A stretch of DNA of 64,000 nucleotides, taken from contig JADJGA010000011.1 in the NCBI GenBank assembly GCA_016708265.1, positions 620,001 to 684,000 on the forward strand, written 5' to 3'. The stretch comes from Saprospiraceae bacterium. Lineage in GTDB: Bacteria; Bacteroidota; Bacteroidia; Chitinophagales; Saprospiraceae. Within the stretch, counting starts at the first letter, position 1, and each line of letters starts with the position of its first letter. The position numbers and the translations under genes were made by a program. Shown here in pieces: positions 19,329-26,947 of this stretch. The notes under the pieces were generated by a model. It made no database searches, was not told where the DNA came from, and saw only the letters and a program-made list of their open reading frames with translations.

Positions 19329-19456
19329 CTGTATTCAGTTCAATACTTATGGTTAAATAAAAATATTTTCGTTCAGTATAATGATAGAAAACAGTAAAAC
19401 TATGGCTTAGGTTTAAAATATTTGTTCGCATTAAGCAACAACCCAAAAAAATATGT

Positions 19457-19464
19457 TATTTTTG
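19457..19464 (+). promoter_or_regulatory. Promoter -7 box for the GH3-family gene
   Basis: TATTTTTG fits TAnnTTTG, 74 bases upstream of the likely TTG start. No -33 TTG is seen at the proper spacing. Confidence 0.45.
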
Positions 19465-19538
19465 GGAAATAGTTGGTGTAGACTTGTAAGTTATATAAAT
19501 TAGTTGTCCCATTTGTTTCAATATTAAGTTAGCTGGAA

Positions 19539-21065
19539 TTGAAGGAAATAATAAATAAAATTGTTTCAAAATATCTTAAATACAGATATTCGAGTATTGA
19601 AAAATTCATTAAGAATCCTTTTGATGCACAAGATCAGGTATTTGAATATTTAATTGGTAATGGGAAAAAAACCAGATGGGGAGATCAGTATGATTATTTT
19701 AATATAAAAAACTATCATGATTTCCAAAGAAGAGTTCCTGTATCAGTCTATGATGAACTTAAACCCTGGATACAGAGGATGATGCATGGGGAAAGGGATG
19801 TTTTATGGCCAGGGCTTATTGAAATGTATTCAAAATCATCTGGTACGACAGAAGATAAAAGCAAATTTATCCCGACTTCAACAGAGAATCTGATAGATTG
19901 CCATATAAAAGGGGGGTGGGATGCTGCAACAATATTATATAATAACAGGCCTGATTCAAAATTATTTGCTTACAAGAACCTTTTATTGGGAGGTAGCCTT
20001 CAGAATTTTGAGGATAATCCCAACATCAGAATTGGAGATATTTCAGCCCTTATGATGACAAATATGCCTTACCTTGGTAAAGCTTTTCATACACCCGATA
20101 TAAAGACAGCCCTTTTACCTGACTGGAATCAGAAAATCCCCTTAATGTCTCAGATAGCTTCAAAAGAAGATGTTTCTGCCATTGGGGGAGTACCTTCCTG
20201 GTTACTGGTTTTGCTTAAGGAAATATTAAAGATAACTGAAAAAGAAAATCTGGTTGATGTATGGCCGAATCTGGAAGTGTTTTTTCATGGCGGAGTAAAT
20301 TTCGCACCTTACAGGAAGCAATTTATGGAGTTGATCCCTAAAGAAGATTTTAATTATATCAATGTTTATAACTCTTCTGAAGGTTATTTTGCTATTCAGG
20401 ATGATCTTATTTCAGATAGCGACGATATGTTATTGTTGCTGAACAGCCAGATTTTCTTTGAGTTTATTCCGTTTGATCAATATGGTTCAAAAAACCCGGA
20501 TACCTTTACTATCAGAGATGTTGAGTTAGGTGTAAATTATGTAATTCTTATAAGTACCAATTCCGGAATGTGGAGATATGTAGTAGGTGATACAGTTGAA
20601 TTTACCTCTCTAAGTCCTTTTAAAATAAGAATTACCGGGAGGACCAAGCATTTTATCAATGTTTTTGGGGAAGAAGTTATGGTTTCTAATACCGATAAGG
20701 CTTTACAAGTTGCACTTGCAAAGCATAATGCTTTGATGGAAGAATATACAGTAGCACCTATATTTTTGGATGGTACTCATAAAGGAGGTCATCAATGGCT
20801 TATCGAGTTTTCCAAATCACCTGCTGATATTGCAGAATTTAAAAGGGACCTTGATTTGACTCTGCAAAGTCTGAATTCTGATTATGAAGCAAAAAGGTTT
20901 AATGATTACGTTTTATCTGAGCTGGAACTTTCAGTAGTGCCTAATGGAACCTTTTACAGATGGATGGAATCCAGAGGAAAACTTGGAGGTCAGAATAAAG
21001 TACCAAGATTATCCAATAGCAGGAATTATGTAGAAAATCTGCTTGATTTTTCCAAACAACAATAA
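19539..21065 (+). CDS. GH3-family acyl-adenylate-forming enzyme
   Basis: A 508-residue member of the GH3 auxin-responsive-promoter family, the acyl-acid amido synthetases of the ANL-like adenylating superfamily. ATP-binding motif 1 is clear (YSKSSGTTEDKSKFIPTS, near residue 105), motif 2 is NVYNSSEGYFAIQ and motif 3 is YVVGDTVEFTS. Bacterial members are widespread in Bacteroidota, but their substrates are unknown to me; plant members conjugate amino acids to hormones. The start is taken as TTG because the residues just after it match the usual N-terminus (long helix, then YLIGNGKKTRWG). A small gene follows after 2 bases. Confidence 0.88.
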   Translation: MKEIINKIVSKYLKYRYSSIEKFIKNPFDAQDQVFEYLIGNGKKTRWGDQYDYFNIKNYHDFQRRVPVSVYDELKPWIQRMMHGERDVLWPGLIEMYSKSSGTTEDKSKFIPTSTENLIDCHIKGGWDAATILYNNRPDSKLFAYKNLLLGGSLQNFEDNPNIRIGDISALMMTNMPYLGKAFHTPDIKTALLPDWNQKIPLMSQIASKEDVSAIGGVPSWLLVLLKEILKITEKENLVDVWPNLEVFFHGGVNFAPYRKQFMELIPKEDFNYINVYNSSEGYFAIQDDLISDSDDMLLLLNSQIFFEFIPFDQYGSKNPDTFTIRDVELGVNYVILISTNSGMWRYVVGDTVEFTSLSPFKIRITGRTKHFINVFGEEVMVSNTDKALQVALAKHNALMEEYTVAPIFLDGTHKGGHQWLIEFSKSPADIAEFKRDLDLTLQSLNSDYEAKRFNDYVLSELELSVVPNGTFYRWMESRGKLGGQNKVPRLSNSRNYVENLLDFSKQQ

Positions 21066-21067
21066 TT

Positions 21068-21385
21068 ATGATTGAAGAATTTGATGAAATAAAATCCCTT
21101 ATCAGCAGGAATTACGAGGTTGAAGTAGTTGATGAATTGTCGAAAGAAAAACTGATAGAGGAAGTTGCAAAAAGGGTAGAATTTTTTATGGAGAATAATA
21201 TGGAGTTGTTTTTTAATCATTTATATAGAATGGATGTGAACGAGAAGAAAGTTCATGATATTCTTTACCATGCTGACACTGAAGATTCGGTTTATGTTTC
21301 TCTGGCAAAACTAATAGTGGATAGGCAATTTAAGAGACTTGAGACGAAGAGAAAATTTAAACAGGATGACTGGATTGATATTTAA
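21068..21385 (+). CDS. Conserved hypothetical, 105 residues
   Basis: A small acidic and basic helical protein with no signal peptide and no recognised domain. It starts 2 bases after the GH3-family stop, so the two are surely one operon. The pattern EEVAKRVEFFMENNMELFFNHLYRMDVNE resembles small conserved Bacteroidota proteins of unknown function. Its stop codon overlaps the stop of the convergent gene on the other strand through the shared TTAA at 21382-21385. Confidence 0.7.
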   Translation: MIEEFDEIKSLISRNYEVEVVDELSKEKLIEEVAKRVEFFMENNMELFFNHLYRMDVNEKKVHDILYHADTEDSVYVSLAKLIVDRQFKRLETKRKFKQDDWIDI

Positions 21386-21897
21386 GAAGCCAGAATATCG
21401 AAATACACAATTATTTCATCTATCATGCCCTTGATATCATTTTTTTCCTTTGTCTCAATTAGCATGGTAAAATTGTTGGGATAAATAGTAGGTAAACTAA
21501 TTTTAAACCTGGCATTTGCTTTGCAGGCAAGTGCATGCATATGTTTATCATCAGCAATGTTTAAATTTATAAGCACATCAAAATCTGATGTTTCAAGTAG
21601 TTTGAAAATATGTTCTTTTGGAAATCCGAACCAATTCAGAGAGCTATTATTGTAAACTGCCATTCCAAAATCTATCAACACACCCTTGGAATCAATAAAT
21701 GAAAGCAGTTTCGTAGTTTTTCCATTTTTTTTCAGAAATTCGGAAAAACTGAAAATTTCATTAATATTGTATTCATTTGTACCATTAAAAAGTATGAGAA
21801 ATGATTTGGAAGGATTTGTTAATACAAGCAATGGTTCAGAAGTTCCTTCTAAAATCCTTTTTAATGCTTTATTAAATGCAATTTCTTTAATTTTCAA
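21382..21897 (-). CDS. DUF6913-like hypothetical protein
   Basis: A 171-residue cytosolic protein. The central pattern NWFGFPK...LLETSDFDVLINLN recalls the Bacteroidota family DUF6913, from memory. Alternating alpha/beta segments suggest a Rossmann-like fold; function is unknown. The start is TTG and lies 31 bases after the accA stop, so it is likely the second gene of an accA operon. No better ATG start exists near the N-terminus. Confidence 0.6.
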   Translation of the reverse strand: MKIKEIAFNKALKRILEGTSEPLLVLTNPSKSFLILFNGTNEYNINEIFSFSEFLKKNGKTTKLLSFIDSKGVLIDFGMAVYNNSSLNWFGFPKEHIFKLLETSDFDVLINLNIADDKHMHALACKANARFKISLPTIYPNNFTMLIETKEKNDIKGMIDEIIVYFDILAS

Positions 21898-21928
21898 ATT
21901 ATACTTATTGAAATCATGTAAATAAAAG

Positions 21929-22882
21929 TTAAATTTCAGTAAAGTGCCCCATAATTTTGTACCTGTTTACTCTCTGTGCAAGCAGTGAAACTGTATCTAA
22001 ATCCAAAAGATCTTTTATTTGCTTTACTATATGTGCCTTAAGATTTTTAGCCATTTTTTCCGGATCGTTATGTGCACCCCCAAGTGGTTCTTTGATTATT
22101 TCATCAATAAGGCCTTGTTGCAGCATATGTTCGGGAGTCAATTTCAGAGCTTCTGCAGCTTCTTCCTTATGATCCCAGTTTCTCCAAAGTATGGTTGAAC
22201 AGTTCTCTGGAGATATTACGGAATACCATGTGTTTTCCAGCATAAAGATCCTGTCACCAACACCTATTCCCAATGCTCCCCCTGATGCACCTTCACCTAT
22301 AACATAAACAATGATAGGAGTTTTAAGATTTGCCATCTCAAACAGATTGCGTGCGATAGCCTCAGCCTGTCCCCTTTCTTCAGCTTCAATACCAGGATAG
22401 GCTCCCGGAGTATCAATAAATGTTATTACCGGATAATTAAATTTTTCTGCCAGTTTCATCAATCGTAAAGCCTTTCGATAGCCGTCAGGATTTGCCATCC
22501 CAAAATTTCGGTACTGACGCATTTTTATATTTTCACCTTTTTGCTGACCAATCAAAACTACTGATTGATTTCCGATTTTGCCAATTCCACCAACTATAGC
22601 CTTGTCATCTTTAAAATAACGGTCACCATGTAACTCGATAAATTTTGAAGTGACGCTTTTGATATAATACTCGGCATAGGGTCTTTGAGGGTGTCTGGAT
22701 AATTGAACCTTCTGCCAGCCACTCATATTCGAATAGATCTCCCTGGATTTTTTTTGTATCATCAACTCGATTTCTGCGATTTTGTCAGTCATATCAAGTT
22801 CGTCTTCTTCATTTAGTTTACGAAGCTTTTCAAGCTGTTCGTAAAGTTTTTCCAAAGGTTTTTCAAACTCTAAAAATACCAT
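21929..22882 (-). CDS. accA: Acetyl-CoA carboxylase carboxyltransferase subunit alpha
   Basis: With AccD it transfers the carboxyl group from carboxybiotin to acetyl-CoA, making malonyl-CoA for fatty-acid synthesis. The length of 317 residues is typical. The crotonase-fold core shows [39 protein letters not shown] and [17 protein letters not shown], all AccA signatures. The N-terminal coiled segment ([19 protein letters not shown]) is also typical. accB and accC lie about 27 kb away in the same window, so the ACC genes are split. Confidence 0.96.
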   Translation of the reverse strand: MVFLEFEKPLEKLYEQLEKLRKLNEEDELDMTDKIAEIELMIQKKSREIYSNMSGWQKVQLSRHPQRPYAEYYIKSVTSKFIELHGDRYFKDDKAIVGGIGKIGNQSVVLIGQQKGENIKMRQYRNFGMANPDGYRKALRLMKLAEKFNYPVITFIDTPGAYPGIEAEERGQAEAIARNLFEMANLKTPIIVYVIGEGASGGALGIGVGDRIFMLENTWYSVISPENCSTILWRNWDHKEEAAEALKLTPEHMLQQGLIDEIIKEPLGGAHNDPEKMAKNLKAHIVKQIKDLLDLDTVSLLAQRVNRYKIMGHFTEI

Positions 22883-23057
22883 ATCAAATATTTTATAATT
22901 TTAAAAGCACTAAATTAAAAACAAAATGAAAAAACTTAGGAAAGAAAATTATTTTTTATGAATTTATTTAAAAGTTTTTTTCGTTTTATATTCGAAATTT
23001 AGCCAAGCTATATTAATGTTTTAATTTACTTTGCATAAAACAAACAAATTTAATTAC

Positions 23058-23789
23058 TTAGGCAGAAGAAAAGATATTTTTAAAAACTTCAAGAGTTTTA
23101 ATTCTTCCAAAATCAGTTAAATGAATTTTGTAATACAAAATCATTTTGTCAAGAATTCTCTGCCTTGTTGTTTTACTATATTGCAATTTATCTGAATTTT
23201 CAATATCTGTACTAATCAGTGTTGCCAATAATAATGAATCATTTTCATCAAGATAATCTTCATGAAAAGGATTATGTTTAATGAATTTTCCTTCACGCAA
23301 ATCAAAGAAAGGATATTCAGCAGAAAAATTGTTTTCCGGAAAAAATCCCATATACCGCGTCATTTTACACAATACTGCCAGGTGTATGTTAGTAGTTTTA
23401 CCGGAACACTGATCAATAAATACCAGGGAATTTTCAAGAAAATCATATAATCCAAAGTTAGCTTCCTTTTCTTTTAAGGTTTTTGACAAAACTTCAAGGA
23501 TAAACAATGCGATCGAGAATCTATGTATTTCCAAACTGATCCTGTTGAAAAATCTGGATATCTTAGCTTCCTTTATTCTGTTGATTTTTGAATTTTCCTT
23601 ATTGTATGCAACAATTTCCACGACATTGGAAATTTGAAATAAGGCAGCACTGGAGGTAGAATTTTTTTTTCTTGCCCCGCTTACTATATAAGTCTTTAAA
23701 CCAAAGTCCCTTGTAAAAATATCCAAAATAAGACTTGTTTCCGAGTATTTTACCGACCTGAGAATTATTCCTGTTGTGTTTATTAACAT
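23058..23789 (-). CDS. recO: DNA repair protein RecO
   Basis: Loads RecA onto SSB-coated DNA with RecR in the RecFOR pathway. The N-terminal OB fold is recognisable (TTGIILRSVKYSETSLILDIFTRD...). A helical C-terminal domain follows. The 243-residue length is normal. The expected C-terminal zinc cysteines are not evident, which is common in Bacteroidota. It is encoded alone on the minus strand, downstream of the tiny bTHX gene, with 80 bases between them. Confidence 0.88.
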   Translation of the reverse strand: MLINTTGIILRSVKYSETSLILDIFTRDFGLKTYIVSGARKKNSTSSAALFQISNVVEIVAYNKENSKINRIKEAKISRFFNRISLEIHRFSIALFILEVLSKTLKEKEANFGLYDFLENSLVFIDQCSGKTTNIHLAVLCKMTRYMGFFPENNFSAEYPFFDLREGKFIKHNPFHEDYLDENDSLLLATLISTDIENSDKLQYSKTTRQRILDKMILYYKIHLTDFGRIKTLEVFKNIFSSA

Positions 23790-23869
23790 AATTCCCTCTT
23801 ATGAAAAGATTAAGGCATTAAAAATACCGAAACAATTATCCGGATAAAAATCAAAATTGAAAATAGATT

Positions 23870-23956
23870 TTATGATTTTTTCTTCTTAGCCCTTTTTTTG
23901 CCATAAGAGCCCCTGTTTATCTTTCCTTTTTTTGTTCTTTTATCTCCTTTTCCCAT
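23870..23956 (-). CDS. 30S ribosomal protein bTHX, 28 residues
   Basis: A very short gene encoding a 28-residue, extremely basic protein: it begins MGKGDKRTKKGKINRGSYG and ends KKRAKKKKS. The MGKGD(K/R)(K/R)T(K/R)(K/R)GKI..GSYG pattern is that of bTHX (protein THX), a small component of the 30S head in Thermus and Bacteroidota ribosomes. A TAAATTTG -7 box lies 21 bases upstream of the ATG. It is too short for ordinary ORF cut-offs and is easily missed. recO lies downstream on the same strand. Confidence 0.88.
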   Translation of the reverse strand: MGKGDKRTKKGKINRGSYGKKRAKKKKS

Positions 23957-23976
23957 ATTAATTATTTTTGTGTTTG

Positions 23977-23984
23977 CAAATTTA
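23977..23984 (-). promoter_or_regulatory. Promoter -7 box for bTHX
   Basis: The minus-strand sequence TAAATTTG fits TAnnTTTG, 21 bases upstream of the start codon. There is no clear -33 element. Confidence 0.5.
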
Positions 23985-24184
23985 TAAAAATATTAATAAT
24001 GCAGCGAAAAAAAACAGTTTTTCTTTTGAAAGTAGGAAATTGCATACGTTATTCAATTAAAAAGACATAAATATGGCCTTCAATTGTAAATCATTATTTT
24101 GAAATTTGAAGATAATTACATATTTTGCAATTTTATAACAAATTGAATTTATGACTTTGAGTCATTAAAAAGTAAATTCTTAAT

Positions 24185-25558
24185 ATGGCTGGTAATAAAA
24201 TTTTGTTTATTTGCAATTCCTGCGGATATACCTCACCAAAATGGGAAGGTAAATGCTTTAGTTGCGGAGCATGGAATTCATTTGAAGAGAAGGAAATTTT
24301 ACCTGAAAATACCAGGGAAAAAAGAAGTAAACAGTGGAAAGATGAGGAAAAGTCAGGAAAATCAAAACCTAAGCCAATTTCTGAGGTGCAATTGGGACTA
24401 ACTACTAGAATTTCAACAAAGGATAGTGAAATGGACAGGATACTTGGTGGAGGAATTGTGCCTGGCTCTTTGATACTTATTGGCGGGCAGCCGGGAATAG
24501 GGAAATCAACACTATTGTTGCAGACAGCTCTTGGAATTTCTAAAAAGGTGTTGTACGTTTCGGGAGAAGAAAGTGAAGAACAGATCAAAATGAGAGCAGA
24601 CAGGTTGTCTTCATCCCAGACGACAGCTTACATCTTGGCTGAAAGCAACCTCAGTATTATTCTTAGTGAAGCTCAGACCCTTGCTCCTGATATGATAATC
24701 ATTGATTCTATACAGACTTCATTTTCTCCTTATGTAGATTCAGGAGCAGGAAGTATAATTCAAATCAGGGAATGCACTTCTGAATTGCTAAGATTTGCTA
24801 AAGAAACAAAAATTCCGGTTTTCATCGTAGGACACATAACAAAATCCGGGGATCTTGCAGGACCGAAGTTGTTGGAACACATAGTTGATGTGGTAATACA
24901 GTTTGAAGGAGAAAGAAATTATAATTACAGGATATTGAGGACCCTGAAAAACAGGTATGGATCTACTGAAGAGCTTGGGATATATGAAATGATGGAGAAT
25001 GGTCTGAAGCCGGTTGATAATCCATCAGAATTATTGCTTTCACAAAATACCGAGAATTTTTCCGGAAGTTCAGTTGCAGCTACAATTGAAGGATTAAGGC
25101 CAATGCTAATTGAAACACAAGCTCTTGTATCAGCAGCGATTTATGGTACTCCACAAAGATCATCTACTGGATACGATCTGAGAAGGCTGAACATGATACT
25201 GGCAATACTTGAAAAAAGAGCTGGTCTATATTTCGGGCAAAAAGATGTATTTCTGAATATTGCAGGTGGATTAAAAATTGCCGATCCTGCTATTGATCTT
25301 GCTATTGTAGCCGCATTGGTATCATCACTGGAAGACAGGGCAATAGCAAAAAATGTTTGTTTTTCCGGTGAAATTAGTCTGACCGGCGAAATAAGGCCGG
25401 TAAAAAATATTGAATCTAGAATCAAAGAAGCAAACAGGCTGGGATTTAAAAAAATATTTGTATCCGCTAATAACTTAAAAGGAATAAATAAAAGTAATTT
25501 CAATATTGAAGTGATTGATATTGGAAAAGTAATTGATCTGCTGCAACATATATTTTAA
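24185..25558 (+). CDS. radA: DNA repair protein RadA
   Basis: A RecA-like ATPase that promotes branch migration in recombination. The order is a C4 zinc finger with Cys10, Cys13, Cys24 and Cys27 (CNSCGY...GKCFSCGAW), then the ATPase core with Walker A GGQPGIGKST near residue 100, the RadA-specific KNRYGS motif, and the C-terminal Lon-protease-like domain (about 300-457). The 457-residue length is normal. It is monocistronic, with a terminator shared with the convergent hsp20 gene. Confidence 0.97.
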   Translation: MAGNKILFICNSCGYTSPKWEGKCFSCGAWNSFEEKEILPENTREKRSKQWKDEEKSGKSKPKPISEVQLGLTTRISTKDSEMDRILGGGIVPGSLILIGGQPGIGKSTLLLQTALGISKKVLYVSGEESEEQIKMRADRLSSSQTTAYILAESNLSIILSEAQTLAPDMIIIDSIQTSFSPYVDSGAGSIIQIRECTSELLRFAKETKIPVFIVGHITKSGDLAGPKLLEHIVDVVIQFEGERNYNYRILRTLKNRYGSTEELGIYEMMENGLKPVDNPSELLLSQNTENFSGSSVAATIEGLRPMLIETQALVSAAIYGTPQRSSTGYDLRRLNMILAILEKRAGLYFGQKDVFLNIAGGLKIADPAIDLAIVAALVSSLEDRAIAKNVCFSGEISLTGEIRPVKNIESRIKEANRLGFKKIFVSANNLKGINKSNFNIEVIDIGKVIDLLQHIF

Positions 25559-25582
25559 ATAGGGCAGAAGGATATGTTAATG

Positions 25583-25616
25583 AAAAAAAAACGGGAATGA
25601 TTCATCCCCGTTTTTT
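25583..25616. terminator. Bidirectional terminator between radA and hsp20
   Basis: A hairpin with an A run on its left and a T run on its right. ACGGG pairs with CCCGT and the inner ATG/CAT pairing extends the stem after one mismatch. Confidence 0.85.
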
Positions 25617-25636
25617 CAAGAAGTATAACGAAAACT

Positions 25637-26083
25637 CTACTTTATCTCAATTGTCACAGGACCTTTTTTTACTGCTTCTTCTTTTTTCTTCAAATTAAGT
25701 TTTAAAATGCCATCAGTATATTCCGCATTGATCTCATTAGAATTAACAGTGTCGGGGAGAGAAAACACCCTTTTAAAAGACTCAAAATTGTATTCCATCC
25801 GTATGAAATTCTCTTTGGTTTCTTCATCTTTAGTTTCTTTTGAAGAACTGATTATTAACTGCTTGTCTTCGATTTTAATATCAATGTCTTCTTTTTTTAT
25901 GCCCGGAACTGCTAGTTCAAGTACATATCTATCCTGTTCTTCTAAAATGTTTACAGCCGGTTTTGCTGATCTTACTGAAGTGATGCCGGTTTCATCCTTC
26001 AGGAAATTGTTGAACAATTCCTCGAATAAGTCTCCAAAAACATATTGGGACGGAGCGAAAGGTTTGAATTTTACAAGTGTCAT
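25637..26083 (-). CDS. Hsp20/alpha-crystallin family small heat-shock protein (second copy)
   Basis: An ATP-independent holdase that binds unfolding proteins in the cytosol. The alpha-crystallin domain covers about residues 40-148, with ELAVPGIKKEDIDIKIEDKQL and the C-terminal strand pair GILKLNLKKKEE. The 148-residue length is typical. It lies downstream of another hsp20 gene on the same strand; the 71-base gap between them holds an inverted repeat that may regulate this copy. Confidence 0.93.
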   Translation of the reverse strand: MTLVKFKPFAPSQYVFGDLFEELFNNFLKDETGITSVRSAKPAVNILEEQDRYVLELAVPGIKKEDIDIKIEDKQLIISSSKETKDEETKENFIRMEYNFESFKRVFSLPDTVNSNEINAEYTDGILKLNLKKKEEAVKKGPVTIEIK

Positions 26084-26126
26084 TTTTTTAAAATTTTGTT
26101 GTGAATTAATATTTTTTCGTTTTGGC

Positions 26127-26153
26127 TCACACTCACAAAAAATATGAGTGTGA
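26127..26153 (-). promoter_or_regulatory. CIRCE-like inverted repeat between the two hsp20 genes
   Basis: TCACACTCA (26127-26135) and TGAGTGTGA (26145-26153) are perfect 9-base arms around a 9-base spacer. It sits one base after the upstream hsp20 stop and 43 bases before the downstream hsp20 start. The CTC...GAG core recalls the HrcA operator CIRCE (arms TTAGCACTC and GAGTGCTAA), but matches it at about six of nine positions per arm and with an 11-base rather than 9-base core gap. A plain mRNA hairpin is equally possible. Confidence 0.5.
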
Positions 26154-26154
26154 T

Positions 26155-26574
26155 CTATTTGATTTCTATAATTTTATTGTTGCTAATTTGTTCTTTCGAT
26201 TTAACCGGAAGTTTAATAGTCAAAATCCCATCTTCCATTTTTGCTGATAAATTGTTTAAATCTACTTTGTCAGAAATTTTATATTCAGTTTTGAAATGAG
26301 AGTAATCAAATTCCTTGATCAGATAAGCAGTTTTATTTACTGTTTTTTCTTCAACTCGCTTTTTGGATTCTATTTTCAGGATATTTTTTTCTAAACTAAT
26401 TTCAATATCACTCTTGCTGATACCTGGTATTGCTAAGCTGATTTCTGTGGTATTTTCAATATTAAGAATGTTAAGTTTTGGAATGCTTTGACTTCTGGCT
26501 GCATTACTCAGGAGTCTGTCAAGCTCTGTTAAAGGTCTGAAGGAATAAATGGCCGGATTTGATGTGAATGTCAT
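26155..26574 (-). CDS. Hsp20/alpha-crystallin family small heat-shock protein (first copy)
   Basis: A 139-residue small heat-shock protein. The alpha-crystallin domain (about residues 38-139) includes SLAIPGISKSDIEISLEKN and the end GILTIKLPVKSKE. It is clearly related to the downstream copy but well diverged, so this is an old duplication rather than a fresh one. It is the first gene of the pair; no canonical TAnnTTTG box is seen upstream. Confidence 0.93.
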   Translation of the reverse strand: MTFTSNPAIYSFRPLTELDRLLSNAARSQSIPKLNILNIENTTEISLAIPGISKSDIEISLEKNILKIESKKRVEEKTVNKTAYLIKEFDYSHFKTEYKISDKVDLNNLSAKMEDGILTIKLPVKSKEQISNNKIIEIK

Positions 26575-26855
26575 AATATAATGCTTTAAAAATTAATAAT
26601 CAAATTACATTATTTCACAATCAAATAGTATTCCAGTACGCATTTCATGAAAAAATTGCAGTTGGACCATTAATTAAAACGACATAATGGCAGTAATATT
26701 TTTATTTGTATGACAAAAGGACAGTATTTGCTAAGATCAGATCTTTATCAATGTAGATATTAGTCAAAAATAATTTGTTTAAATCAGAATGATTTTTCAG
26801 GATTTTCAACATGAAATTCGATTGGTATTTATTGAAAAAATATTTGAATAATAAG

Positions 26856-26885
26856 TTGTTTTTTAAATATTTAATAGTACCTTTG
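26856..26885 (+). promoter_or_regulatory. Strong Bacteroidota promoter of the S1-domain gene
   Basis: TTG (26856-26858), a 19-base spacer and TACCTTTG (26878-26885) match the consensus exactly. The TTG codon at 26894 would fall at the very transcript start, so translation should begin at the ATG at 26948. Confidence 0.85.
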
Positions 26886-26947
26886 CAGCCCATTTGAAAA
26901 TTTTTTTAACCTCTTTCGCTGATGAGCGGAATACAAACAAATTTAAT

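Noticed and set aside
26894..26947. Upstream TTG start of the S1 gene (18 extra residues)
   Set aside because: It lies 9 bases after the -7 box, at about the transcript start, and the extra residues look unlike an S1 N-terminus. The ATG at 26948 is better.
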